This document shows positions 14,342 to 22,763 of a stretch of 64,000 nucleotides of DNA, in pieces. The stretch comes from Cellvibrio zantedeschiae. GTDB taxonomy: Bacteria; Pseudomonadota; Gammaproteobacteria; Pseudomonadales; Cellvibrionaceae. The translations under genes and the position numbers were made by a program. Below the pieces are notes generated by a model, which was not told where the DNA came from, did no database searches, and saw nothing but the letters and a program-made list of their open reading frames with translations. Location of the stretch: contig NZ_BMYZ01000002.1 of assembly GCF_014652535.1 (NCBI RefSeq), forward strand, positions 496,001-560,000, given 5' to 3'. Within the stretch, counting starts at the first letter, position 1; each line of letters begins with the position of its first letter.

Positions 14342-15396
14342 TATTTGCTACCTTTTTTTCGTTCAACGTTAATTGGTTTCGTCGCACCATGTTTTTGCGC
14401 TAGTGAGTCTGCTGCCAGTTTTATATCGCTCATAATTTTGGTGCCCTGCGCAACATCGCTCAGGTAGCCCTCTAGAATGCGGTTCACCGGACTAAGCTTC
14501 GCTCTATATAAACCGCTCATTACCTCAGGAGTAAGCAGAATGCGGCGGCCTTGTGCTTCGTCGTAGCTCGCAATCGCGCGTCGAGCAAGTTTGTTTTTTT
14601 GACGAATGTCCTCGCGCTTCAGACCTGTTGATATCCAACCGTCTACCTGGGCGAACATGTGCCTCAACGCGCGCGCCGAATTATTGACGATTGACACCCA
14701 GTCATTGTCAGCAAATAGACCTATGTGTTTCGCTGTCAGCGCCATGCGCATAATCTTGTCGAATTGTTTGAGCAACATTGCACCGCGAAAGCCCCAAGGG
14801 CTGTAGAACTGCAAGCGAAATTCGACAGGTGCGTCACTGGCGCCAATGGAGACTTCAAAATCTTCCATCCCGTGAAGGAGATCGTTCATAGCTTTCTCTC
14901 TCGCGTCCAAAGTTTCTTTGGCAGCGTCATATGCTTCTTCGATGTCCAGTAACACCTGATCTGCAAATGGATCATCGATGCTCGAAGCCGACCACACCAA
15001 CGCGACCTGCCTTGCGAATCTGGCTAAACCGATAATGGGGCGAACATTATTTGCTGGGTCGCCTTTGCGCCCGCGAAATAAATTCACGGATTGAGTCGAA
15101 TGGAACTTGACCACAGCCGACGTATGGATTGCCCCAGGGGTCATGTTGGCCGTGCTTGGCCCGATAAGCGGATCCGCCAAGCCTGGCTGGTTGGACGGTT
15201 TGACAGCGCTGCGTGCTGCCGCCTTATGCGATGCAATTCTGGTGCGAAACATCGCTTCCGCTTCTGCATCGTCGCCAGCATTCGTAGCCATCTCTACAGC
15301 TTCAGATATTTTTTCATCATGCTCAGCAACATCGCTCATCGCAGTCAGCCTCGTAGTTTTGTTGGTGTTAGTTTTTCCTTCAGTTTCATTTCTCAT
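14341..15396 (-). CDS. TIGR03761 (PFL_4669) integrating conjugative element protein
   Basis: 351 residues. The region 85-300 carries the TIGR03761 landmarks: TQSVNLFRGRKGD, IIGLARFARQVALVW, DDPFADQVLLDIEEAYDAAKE, FRLQFYSPWGFRGAMLLKQFDKIMRMALTAKHIGL and a REDIRQKNKLARRAI segment. Function is unknown; the family is a constant member of the replication/partition end of PFGI-1 and SPI-7 class ICEs. Start ATG at 15396 with an AGGAGG ribosome binding site. The palindrome copy at 15443-15458 lies 47 bp upstream. Confidence 0.85.
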   Translation of the reverse strand: MRNETEGKTNTNKTTRLTAMSDVAEHDEKISEAVEMATNAGDDAEAEAMFRTRIASHKAAARSAVKPSNQPGLADPLIGPSTANMTPGAIHTSAVVKFHSTQSVNLFRGRKGDPANNVRPIIGLARFARQVALVWSASSIDDPFADQVLLDIEEAYDAAKETLDAREKAMNDLLHGMEDFEVSIGASDAPVEFRLQFYSPWGFRGAMLLKQFDKIMRMALTAKHIGLFADNDWVSIVNNSARALRHMFAQVDGWISTGLKREDIRQKNKLARRAIASYDEAQGRRILLTPEVMSGLYRAKLSPVNRILEGYLSDVAQGTKIMSDIKLAADSLAQKHGATKPINVERKKGSK

Positions 15397-15442
15397 GTCG
15401 TCCTCCTATGAATCTCTTTAACTTCGCGTTTACCGCTGAAAC

Positions 15443-15458
15443 CGTGTCACGTGACACG
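15443..15458. promoter_or_regulatory. 16-bp palindrome, putative operator copy 2
   Basis: CGTGTCACGTGACACG, identical to the core of the site at 13606-13623. Lies 47 bp upstream of the TIGR03761 gene start. Confidence 0.6.
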
Positions 15459-15480
15459 TTTAATTCTCTCGATTCTTGGG

Positions 15481-15650
15481 GTGTGGTCAGTGACCACACT
15501 TCCAGCTTCCTGAAATGTTTGGTCAGTGACCAAACTCCCAGCTTCAAGTAATTCAACTTCCAGCTTCCTGAAATGTTTGGTCAGTGACCAAACTCCCAGC
15601 TTCAAGTAATTCAACTTCCAGCTTCCTGAAATGTTTGGTCAGTGACCAAA
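15481..15650. repeat. 58-bp tandem repeats with GGTCAGTGACC palindromes
   Basis: Units start at 15499, 15557 and 15615 (period 58 bp; the third is cut short at 15650). Each holds a perfect 17-bp palindrome TTTGGTCAGTGACCAAA (15518-15534, 15576-15592, 15634-15650). A fourth, variant palindrome GTGTGGTCAGTGACCACAC lies at 15481-15499. The array fills the gap between the TIGR03761 gene and the end of the replication-protein gene. Possible roles are iterons of an ICE replication origin, a partition site for the ParB at 17545, or multiple operators. The last palindrome abuts the stop codon of the replication gene. Confidence 0.85.
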
Positions 15651-16997
15651 CTAGTCGCTCTGATCCTGCTGGCGCTTTCGAAACGCTGAACTGTCCGGAT
15701 TGTCGAAATACATAGGCGCGTCATTGCAGGCCAGGGCTCGCTTTAGCTCAAGAGCCCATTCGTCCGGATAGAATTGATCTGCATCCGCTCGTCGAATGAG
15801 CTCTCCAACAAACGCAATTGAGTTATGTAGTGGTCTTGCCGCCCAGCCGTGCAAGTAGGTCGCATTCCTTGCGATTGTCTGCATCAAAATATCTGTTCGA
15901 TGAGACTCGGGTGCTTTCTTAAGCATCCGCTCAATAACTGGAAGTTGGTTTTCACGAAATTGAAACATCGTAATCACGTAGCGCTTAATTTCAGGGCAGG
16001 TTGTTCCGAGGCTTGGAAAGTGCTGGAGCGCAAGTGTGTAGGTCTTCTCCGGATTGGCGTCGGGATTCGGGTTTGGATTGTCAGCGACAAACAGCTCAAT
16101 CTGCGAGTAATCGTCTTCATTCTCGTGCGTAGATATATATTTATTATCAAGATAATTATTATTACTACCGTGCGCGCGAGAAGGAAAAAAATTTCTTTCT
16201 GCGGTTAATGCACTTTTTTCAACCGATTCGACCGAGTCAAAATTTTTGATATGGTTTCCATCCGGCTTGCTTTTGTGTGTCTTCACCGAATCAAAATTTT
16301 GTAGGTGGCGCGGGGACTTAGCAAAATTCGACAATTTTTCACCTGCTGTAACCGTGTCAAAATTTTTGATGTGGTTATTGAAGGGTGATTCTTTTGCGGA
16401 ATTAAGTTGCGCAGAAATAAGATCGAGTTCAGTTGGTGCTTGGAGGCTACGGATACTATCGATTTCTTTTAGAATGTTTCCTGCGACAGTGCGGAGTCGT
16501 TTATTTGGCGATTGCGTCTGATTCTGTAAAAACTGAATGTACGACATATCTATCTGTAGGGTCGATTCCAATGACATTGGCTTGTCATGAAACAAATAGA
16601 TATCTCCTACAAACTGTCCATGCTTACGCACAGTTTTGCAAAAGGTAACCCATCGAGTTGCACGTAACATTGTTCGAGCGGCCGTTACTGTGGCTGCTGA
16701 GCAATTGATCATTGAAGCCAATTGGTCTCTGCGAGGTGTTGCTCCAGGTTTTTCTGGGCTAATTATGGATAAGCGAATTGCCTGCCAGCACACCTTTTCT
16801 AACGGCGACAAGGTTTGATTCAGTACAAGATGGCGGGGGAAGTTATCGCTCCATTGACCGGTAAAGAGGACAGCCATGCCGTCCTCTTGCTCAGGTGAAT
16901 CATCTGGACCGGTGCGCACTCTGATTAGGTCAAGTTCTGCCTTTTCAATTTGACGCGTAAGCCTTATCAAGTCGGTTTGATCAGTCATGTGATTCAT
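15651..16997 (-). CDS. STY4528-family pathogenicity-island replication protein
   Basis: 448 residues from the ATG at 16997; upstream ATG at 17027 lacks a ribosome binding site. The N-terminal half (residues ~40-150) includes AVLFTGQWSDNFPRHLVLNQTLSPLEKVCWQAIRL followed by a winged-helix-like segment ATPRRDQLASMINCSAATVTAARTMLRATRW, as in STY4528 proteins. The middle is low in complexity, with HIKNFDTV or HIKNFDSV repeated several times. The C-terminal part (about 330-430) is helical (YVITMFQFRENQLPVIERML). The family is named as replication protein in SPI-7-like islands. It lies beside the tandem repeats, which would suit an origin recognised by this protein. Confidence 0.75.
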   Translation of the reverse strand: MNHMTDQTDLIRLTRQIEKAELDLIRVRTGPDDSPEQEDGMAVLFTGQWSDNFPRHLVLNQTLSPLEKVCWQAIRLSIISPEKPGATPRRDQLASMINCSAATVTAARTMLRATRWVTFCKTVRKHGQFVGDIYLFHDKPMSLESTLQIDMSYIQFLQNQTQSPNKRLRTVAGNILKEIDSIRSLQAPTELDLISAQLNSAKESPFNNHIKNFDTVTAGEKLSNFAKSPRHLQNFDSVKTHKSKPDGNHIKNFDSVESVEKSALTAERNFFPSRAHGSNNNYLDNKYISTHENEDDYSQIELFVADNPNPNPDANPEKTYTLALQHFPSLGTTCPEIKRYVITMFQFRENQLPVIERMLKKAPESHRTDILMQTIARNATYLHGWAARPLHNSIAFVGELIRRADADQFYPDEWALELKRALACNDAPMYFDNPDSSAFRKRQQDQSD

Positions 16998-16999
16998 AC

Positions 17000-17542
17000 T
17001 CAAAATGCTTGCTTTATCGCGATCCATGCGCGATCAAGTGAGATTTGAGTTTCATCAAACACGGCAAGTAACCGCGTTAGCGGATCGACAATTATTTGAT
17101 GCTTTTGCCAAGCGCGTAGAACCGCAATTTCGTCGTCTTCGTTTAAGTTTTCGATGCGTCCCTTACTGTGTTCAGGGATTTCCATGCGTTCGCGTCTAAA
17201 CGTGAAGTCGCGCCGAGTAATACCTTTGAGTTCTTCGAGTACAGGTTGACGGATACCAGCTCGAATGGCCTTGTTAATTTGGTCGTCTTCTCTGGTTTTC
17301 TCGCTCGCCATGTTCACAAACATTTGTAGCTGGCGCTTGTCGATCTGGCAGTGGAGTAGGGAACCTCTGAAATCAATCAAACAGCTTAGATGATCCATCT
17401 GGAGTTCTTTAAGCTGCTTCGCAAGCTCACTGTCTATTTCCGCCAGCCCCATTTGTTCAAGAGTACGAGTGTCGTCACGCTGAATTGCAGAGACTGCCAG
17501 CATGATCGCCTGTTGGTTGATAATGAAGATATTGGGCGCCAT
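17000..17542 (-). CDS. DUF2857 protein
   Basis: 180 residues, helical. Pattern and place between parB and the STY4528-type gene match DUF2857 of PFGI-1-class ICEs: LGLAEIDSELAKQLKELQMDHLSCLIDF-like segment, then QINKAIRAGIRQPVLEELKGITRRDFTFRRERM and a C-terminal DEIAVLRAWQKHQIIVDPLTRLLAVF helix pair. The middle segment could form a helix-turn-helix, similar to the FlhD/STY4523-like regulators. Start ATG at 17542 with a GGAGGTG ribosome binding site. Confidence 0.75.
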   Translation of the reverse strand: MAPNIFIINQQAIMLAVSAIQRDDTRTLEQMGLAEIDSELAKQLKELQMDHLSCLIDFRGSLLHCQIDKRQLQMFVNMASEKTREDDQINKAIRAGIRQPVLEELKGITRRDFTFRRERMEIPEHSKGRIENLNEDDEIAVLRAWQKHQIIVDPLTRLLAVFDETQISLDRAWIAIKQAF

Positions 17543-17544
17543 GA

Positions 17545-19122
17545 CTACACCTCCTTCGCTTTGCGAAAGCTCAGTATTCCAACCGTCAATTCGAGCTCAT
17601 CCAGCGTTGGGAAGAGTCTCCCAAGTGGGTGTTGAGCAGCGCTAGCAGCACGTAATAGCGCTCGCTTTTCGGTGGTTAGGCAAAGCAGATTTTGAAAGCG
17701 GTCAAGGCCGAGGTAATCGATTGGTACAGATGTCGAAACTAAGGAGAATTCGGGGGCGTTGTGGTCTGTTACGAACCAACTACTGAGTTGGTACAGCGTT
17801 ACGAAGTAGAATGCCTCGATCTCATTGAGAGTCTTTTCTGAATCACCTGGTAGCAAATAGAACCCGCTATTTAAACCGCCGCCAAGAGATGCAGGTGCAA
17901 ATTCAACCAATGTGTCAAAGCCAAGGTTAAATGCGCATTCGTAGGCCAGACCGTAAGCGTGGCTCATTAGCTCTTCTGACGACATCCCAAGGAGTCGTTG
18001 AGCCTTAGTTGAATCGGATCCAACCATTTGAGCCTGCAGCGCGTCTCCAATCAGTTCGGTCTGCTCAATACCGGATGGACTATTCGGTTGCTTGTTCTGT
18101 TCACTGTCTCTTTCTCGAGGGGCAGCGCCCTGAGAATTTTTCCTGCCGTCACCTGCCTTATATGTATTGGCATTCCCTTTAGATTTGTCGGAAGCGCCGA
18201 GGGCGGCACCTTGCGGATTTTCGAAAGGCTTTTCAGGTCGTACGCCGCCCGGACTTATGCCTTGTGCGATTGCTTGAATTTCAGCTCGCACCGAACTGAT
18301 TGGAGCGTCCAGGCGGGAGGCGATATCTGACTCAAGTTGGTTTTGTGCCTCGTTAATATCAAAGCCGTCGCCGTCAAGAGCTGTAAAAGTAGCTTGCCAA
18401 ATTTCATCAAAGGAACCTTCATCCGGTTTGGCAACCGAGTCCCAAAATGTTTTGGAATTGTCCAAAATTTTTCGGATTGCCTTGACTGCGGGCCTTCCCA
18501 AACCATTCCAGAATGCTGTTGGAATAATGGGAAACAATGTTTCATGGGCATAAAGAAGCTGGTTTAGGTTGCTTTGTTCAATTGCCCATCCGCGTGTTGA
18601 TAATTCTTTAGCTAGGGCATTTATTGAGAATTGCTTTTGAAATTTGTCTTCAAGAAGTATTTTTGAATCGTACGCGGCAAGGGCGCGCTCAATAAATAGC
18701 ATATCGCCGCGTTCTTCATTTTCAACAGTACCTCCGATCAATAACTCAAGATCCCCTTCTTTTGGCCAGGGAACAAACATGCAATCGAAGGAAAAGAATT
18801 TGGGATCTTGAGTCTCTTGCCAAAGCTCATTCAAAATTTGTAGTCGAGTATTTCCTCCGCGCTTCACCATGTAGGGATCGCTTGGATTTTCGCGAGTTAC
18901 CTGTGGTGGCTCGTCAAGCCCACGTGCGAATATCGACGCTTTTATGCTGTCGAATTTTGGATTCTGGGTTCTCCTTGGATTGCGTCTTGAGGGAATGACG
19001 TTGTCCAAGGTTACTCTTACACGTGTTGGAACCGAGGGGTCTGGCGGTACGGTGCCCGACTCTTCAGATGCTTGGAAATGAGGTGCATTTAACGCTGCAG
19101 CAAAGTCATGATTTCTAGACAT
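17545..19122 (-). CDS. parB: ParB-family partition protein, PFGI-1 class ICE
   Basis: 525 residues, of the long ICE ParB type. The ParB-like box at about 33-110 (VIPSRRNPRRTQNPKFDSIKASI, then VKRGGNTRLQILNEL) is followed by a helical DNA-binding region (INALAKELSTRGWAIEQSNLNQLLYAHETLFPIIP). A long, charged, low-complexity linker (about 290-360) separates it from a C-terminal helical domain. It overlaps parA by 8 nt, and its start ATG at 19122 has GGAGAGG upstream. It would bind a centromere-like site, for which the repeats at 15481-15650 are a candidate, and act with ParA to keep the excised element stable. Confidence 0.85.
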   Translation of the reverse strand: MSRNHDFAAALNAPHFQASEESGTVPPDPSVPTRVRVTLDNVIPSRRNPRRTQNPKFDSIKASIFARGLDEPPQVTRENPSDPYMVKRGGNTRLQILNELWQETQDPKFFSFDCMFVPWPKEGDLELLIGGTVENEERGDMLFIERALAAYDSKILLEDKFQKQFSINALAKELSTRGWAIEQSNLNQLLYAHETLFPIIPTAFWNGLGRPAVKAIRKILDNSKTFWDSVAKPDEGSFDEIWQATFTALDGDGFDINEAQNQLESDIASRLDAPISSVRAEIQAIAQGISPGGVRPEKPFENPQGAALGASDKSKGNANTYKAGDGRKNSQGAAPRERDSEQNKQPNSPSGIEQTELIGDALQAQMVGSDSTKAQRLLGMSSEELMSHAYGLAYECAFNLGFDTLVEFAPASLGGGLNSGFYLLPGDSEKTLNEIEAFYFVTLYQLSSWFVTDHNAPEFSLVSTSVPIDYLGLDRFQNLLCLTTEKRALLRAASAAQHPLGRLFPTLDELELTVGILSFRKAKEV

Positions 19123-19996
19123 TTGTCGCCTCTCCCTGCACCCGTTTTGCGTTCATTCCGTTCCATTCTGGCTCGATTCCTATCAGCTTCGGTTCGAGTT
19201 CATAAATAAGGTCTAACATGGTCTGAAGAGCGGGAAGCGTAGAGCCGGGGCGGGTTTGCTCCAGGCGATGTACTGGAGTCCCTAGGCTTGATTCCGCGTA
19301 CACTTTCAGGCGAGGAATGATGGTATTAAGCACGGTGACTTGGCCGTCCACTTCCTTGTCGAATTCGGCGCGTAGGTATCTGGAAACGCTTTCTGAGTCG
19401 GAGTTTCTATCCCATTGGCTAAAAAGAACTTTAACTGGAGGAAGGGCTCTACCGGTAATCGATGTGAAACCTGGGCGCGGTTTGAATTTATTGATCAGCG
19501 TGACTGTGCCGTGGATAAATTCGCGACCATCTAAAACCTTTGGCTGGACTGGGGAAAGTAAAACATCTGCTGCGAATATAACTGTCTCTTGAATGATGCC
19601 TTTGGCACCTTGAGTATCTATTAAAATGTAGTCGTATTGATTGCGTATGCCTTCAATGGCATAGAACAGGTGCTGGAAATGTGTAATTGATTCTCGGAGA
19701 AAGGTCGAAATGGCGCCACTGTCGCCACCCGGATCATCGTTAATGACGATATCCAGATTCGAATAAACAGTTTTCGATATGCAGCCCTCGGCATTAGCAT
19801 TGCGATAAAGCTGCGTTAACCCGAAGTTGGCTTTTTGTTGAAGTTGATATAAACGAGAAAGGCTTTGTTGCGGATCGGCATCAATAAGTAGAACTCGCTG
19901 ACCCATGTCAGCAAGTAAAGCACCGGTGTTTGCTGTGGTTGTGGTCTTGCCGACACCACCCTTTGTACAGGTGATACCATAAGTTTTGGCTGGCAT
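19115..19996 (-). CDS. parA: ParA/Soj-family partition ATPase of the ICE
   Basis: 293 residues from the ATG at 19996 (GAGG upstream; the longer frame needs a TTG). Deviant Walker A TKGGVGKTT at residues 11-19 and the DTQGAKG switch region mark it as a ParA ATPase. Length and domain order are normal. As in other PFGI-1-class ICEs, soj/parA is the terminal gene next to the attachment site. ParA overlaps parB directly; many relatives have a dnaB-like gene between the two, which is missing here. Confidence 0.9.
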   Translation of the reverse strand: MPAKTYGITCTKGGVGKTTTTANTGALLADMGQRVLLIDADPQQSLSRLYQLQQKANFGLTQLYRNANAEGCISKTVYSNLDIVINDDPGGDSGAISTFLRESITHFQHLFYAIEGIRNQYDYILIDTQGAKGIIQETVIFAADVLLSPVQPKVLDGREFIHGTVTLINKFKPRPGFTSITGRALPPVKVLFSQWDRNSDSESVSRYLRAEFDKEVDGQVTVLNTIIPRLKVYAESSLGTPVHRLEQTRPGSTLPALQTMLDLIYELEPKLIGIEPEWNGMNAKRVQGEATNV

Positions 19997-20113
19997 TTTT
20001 TCTATCCTCACTAACGTCAAGTTATTGAGGAACTAGAAAAAACAGACTACTTGAGTATTGCGGCGACCTTATTTAGATAGGGCCTCCCACGTAAGTAGGA
20101 GACCCTTTCAATA

Positions 20114-20190
20114 TGGTAGCTAGAGGCGGGATTGAACCGCCGACCCCAGCATTATGAGTGCTGTGCTCTAACCAGCTGAGCTATCTAGCC
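20114..20190 (-). tRNA. tRNA-Met (CAT), likely ICE attachment gene
   Basis: 77 nt with encoded CCA (20114-20116). Acceptor GGCTAGA / TCTAGCT, D-arm, anticodon loop CTCATAA with CAT, T-loop GGTTCAATC. It has the elongator tRNA-Met character (GGCTA...). The 3' end faces the ICE and parA, as expected when an integrase uses the 3' half of a tRNA as attB. Confidence 0.95.
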
Positions 20191-20381
20191 ATAGTCAAGG
20201 GCGCGCATTTTGGCGTTTGGGGCGGACAATGTCAACCCTGAAAATGATAGTTTTTCATGGGCTTGGGCAACTTGGGTGCAAATCTGGAGGGCGGTTAGTG
20301 GTATAGTGCGCGGGTATTTTCAGGCATCAATTTCCGCATGTAATTGTATTGTTCAAACCCAAGAATAGTTAAAGGTTCACG

Positions 20382-21668
20382 ATGGAATTCCTCGATTTAA
20401 ATCCCGCCAGCAAGGCCAAAGGCCTGGTTCATTTGCCCGGCTCCAAAAGCATTTCTAACCGCACTTTGTTGCTTGCCGCCTTGGCTTCGGGCACTACTGA
20501 AATTCGCGACCTGCTTAAATCAGACGACACTGACCGTATGCTTGAGGCGCTTGCTGCATTAGGCGTGAGCGTGACCAAGACTGGCGAGAACGACTATACA
20601 ATCGTGGGTACTGGTGGGAGTTTCCCTAATAAAGAGGGCGACTTGTTTTTAGGCAATGCGGGCACGGCGTTTCGTCCTTTGACCGCAGCGCTCGCCTTGA
20701 GCGGCGGTACTTACAAATTGCATGGCGTTGCCCGTATGCATGAGCGCCCCATTGGCGATTTGGTGGATGCGTTGCGTCAGATAGGCGCGGATATCACTTA
20801 TCTTGGCGAGGAAGGTTTCCCTCCGTTATTGATTAAGCCTGCGACTATCGCGGCCAATGGCGTGATCAAGATTCGTGGTGATGTTTCGAGCCAGTTCCTT
20901 ACTGCGCTTTTGATGGCCCTTCCTATGACAGGGAAGGAGACTCATATTGAAATGGTGAGCGAGCTTATTTCCAAACCTTACATTGAAATTACCCTTAAGT
21001 TGATGGCGCAATTCGGGGTAAATGTTGTACGCGATGGTTGGGAGCGTTTTACAGTTCCGGCCGCAGCGGGCTATAAAACCCCGGGTACTGTGTTTGTGGA
21101 AGGTGATGCGTCTTCGGCCTCTTATTTCCTTGCTGCAGGTGCAATTGGCGGTGGCCCGGTTCGCGTGCAGGGCGTCGGCGCTAGCAGTATTCAAGGCGAT
21201 GTTGCTTTTGCCGATGCATTGGAAGCCATTGGTGTGACGATTACAAAAGGTGAGAACTGGATTGAAGCTTCTGCACCATCTTTACCGCTTAAAGCCTTTG
21301 ATCGCGATTTCAACCATATCCCCGATGCAGCCATGACGCTCGCGGTAGTTGCGCTCTTTTGCGATGGACCTTCGCGTTTAACTAACATCGCCAGTTGGCG
21401 AGTAAAAGAAACAGACCGCATTTCTGCTATGGCTACCGAGTTGCGCAAGTTGGGTGCAATTGTAGAAGAGGGTGAGGATTGGTTGCGTGTGACACCGGTG
21501 GAAAAATTAATCCCGAATGCAGCAATTGATACTTACGATGATCACCGCATGGCAATGTGTTTTTCTCTCGCAACTTTTGGTGGTGTGCCTGTGCGCATTA
21601 ACGATCCAAAATGCACTGCAAAAACTTTCCCAACCTATTTTGATGTGTTTGCGTCTGTCGTTAGTTAA
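20382..21668 (+). CDS. aroA: 3-phosphoshikimate 1-carboxyvinyltransferase (EPSP synthase)
   Basis: 428 residues, normal length. Joins shikimate-3-phosphate and PEP in aromatic amino-acid synthesis. Motifs: [10 protein letters not shown] near the N-terminus, [10 protein letters not shown] (the PEP/glyphosate loop, with the conserved Gly, Thr, Arg and Pro present), [14 protein letters not shown], and [17 protein letters not shown] near the C-terminus. This is the E. coli-like class I form. Start ATG at 20382 with AAAGG upstream. The usual neighbours tyrA, cmk and rpsA are not here; it is a single gene between a tRNA and a thioesterase gene. Confidence 0.97.
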   Translation: MEFLDLNPASKAKGLVHLPGSKSISNRTLLLAALASGTTEIRDLLKSDDTDRMLEALAALGVSVTKTGENDYTIVGTGGSFPNKEGDLFLGNAGTAFRPLTAALALSGGTYKLHGVARMHERPIGDLVDALRQIGADITYLGEEGFPPLLIKPATIAANGVIKIRGDVSSQFLTALLMALPMTGKETHIEMVSELISKPYIEITLKLMAQFGVNVVRDGWERFTVPAAAGYKTPGTVFVEGDASSASYFLAAGAIGGGPVRVQGVGASSIQGDVAFADALEAIGVTITKGENWIEASAPSLPLKAFDRDFNHIPDAAMTLAVVALFCDGPSRLTNIASWRVKETDRISAMATELRKLGAIVEEGEDWLRVTPVEKLIPNAAIDTYDDHRMAMCFSLATFGGVPVRINDPKCTAKTFPTYFDVFASVVS

Positions 21669-21690
21669 GTTTCGACGAGCAACACTTTTA

Positions 21691-21715
21691 ACGGAGGCTG
21701 CGGCCTCCGTTTTTA
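21691..21715 (+). terminator. Intrinsic terminator after aroA
   Basis: Stem ACGGAGGC / GCCTCCGT with loop TGCG at 21691-21710, followed by TTTTA. It lies 22 bp past the aroA stop. Confidence 0.85.
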
Positions 21716-21750
21716 TTCCAGCCGACATTTGGCAATAAGGAGTTTGAACA

Positions 21751-22173
21751 ATGGCTATATTTACCCTTGATTTTAAAGTGCGTGACTATGAATGCGATAT
21801 GCAGGGCATAGTGAATAACAGCGTTTACCAAAATTATTTGGAACACACTCGTCACGAATTTTTGTTGTCGCGCGGTGTGGATTTTGCGGAGCTGGCGCGT
21901 CAAAAAATTAATTTGGTTGTGTTGCGCGCAGAGCTGGATTACAAAGCACCTCTGGTGAGTGGCGATGAATTTTATGTAGATACCGTTGTGGTGCAATCCT
22001 CGCGCGTGCGGTTTGATTTTTTGCAAAATATCTATCGCAAAAAAGATAACAAGCTGATGTTGTCGGGTAAGATTACAGGTACGTCATTAAATGAGCGTGG
22101 CCGTCCATTTGTGCCAGATGTGATTGCGGCATTAATGGAATCGGAAGCTGTAATTGAAACGCCTTCGGAATAG
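21751..22173 (+). CDS. Acyl-CoA thioesterase, 4HBT hotdog family
   Basis: 140 residues, hotdog fold of the YbgC/FadM/4-hydroxybenzoyl-CoA thioesterase group. The segment ECDMQGIVNNSVYQNYLEHTRHEF carries the family pattern (Asp, then G-x-V-x-N-x-x-Y, then E-x-x-R), with the catalytic Asp in place. Substrate is unknown. Start ATG at 21751 with AAGGAG 9 nt upstream. Possibly in its own transcription unit after the aroA terminator. Confidence 0.85.
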   Translation: MAIFTLDFKVRDYECDMQGIVNNSVYQNYLEHTRHEFLLSRGVDFAELARQKINLVVLRAELDYKAPLVSGDEFYVDTVVVQSSRVRFDFLQNIYRKKDNKLMLSGKITGTSLNERGRPFVPDVIAALMESEAVIETPSE

Positions 22174-22337
22174 GTTGTTGCGCGCGACCAAAATACTGGC
22201 GCTTAAATGTTGATCTTAATGAATATGTCTCTGTGAGTTGGCGCTTGTCTGTGCAAATATAGCGAGGTTCAACCCGGCCTAATCCAAGAATAATTGGCCA
22301 GAACGCTATCGGGAACATATTCATTAGGAGACGTGAA

Positions 22338-22763
22338 ATGGAAACGCTGCTCGTCAAACTGGTGCAATTGGGGGCCATGGGGCTAATTGGTTTTACCCTC
22401 TACACCTCGTTCTTATTAATTCGTGAAGGCAAACGCGGCGCTTATAAATTTATGGGCTTCGCGCTAGGTTGCTCGTTACTTGCTGCAGGTGTGGAGGCTT
22501 TCAAGCTGCTGCATCCTTCGCAAATCAGTATTCATATTTCCCCTTCAAAACCCATGCTGGCAAATCTTCCTCCACCAACGGTATCTGTGCGCGGCGCGGT
22601 GTTGACCATGGGTGAAAATGGTGAGGCCGATATAGTGCTCGCTCCTGGCGACTCGGTGAAATTCAGCTACGAAAACACGCTGATTAAATTAATTACGGAT
22701 CGCGATATTGCCTTAGCAAAAAGCAGCAATGATGCAGGAGGAAGCAGTGATGAAGCACCTTAA
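22338..22763 (+). CDS. Hypothetical two-helix membrane protein
   Basis: 141 residues. Two membrane helices (about 7-28 and 38-58), then a periplasmic or cytoplasmic domain of 80 residues with beta-type residues (VSVRGAVLTMGENGEADIVLAPGDSVKFSY). No family recognised. Its end overlaps the following TPR gene by 14 nt, so the two are made together. Start ATG at 22338 with AGGAGA upstream. Confidence 0.7.
   Translation: METLLVKLVQLGAMGLIGFTLYTSFLLIREGKRGAYKFMGFALGCSLLAAGVEAFKLLHPSQISIHISPSKPMLANLPPPTVSVRGAVLTMGENGEADIVLAPGDSVKFSYENTLIKLITDRDIALAKSSNDAGGSSDEAP

Noticed and set aside
15481-15650. Possible CRISPR array
   Set aside because: Only three units, the repeat is the whole 58-bp unit without unique spacers, and no cas genes are nearby.
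20041-20113. Second tRNA or attachment repeat between parA and tRNA-Met
   Set aside because: Only a weak GGG-CTCC/GGAG-CCC hairpin is present; no repeat of the tRNA 3' end is seen on this side.
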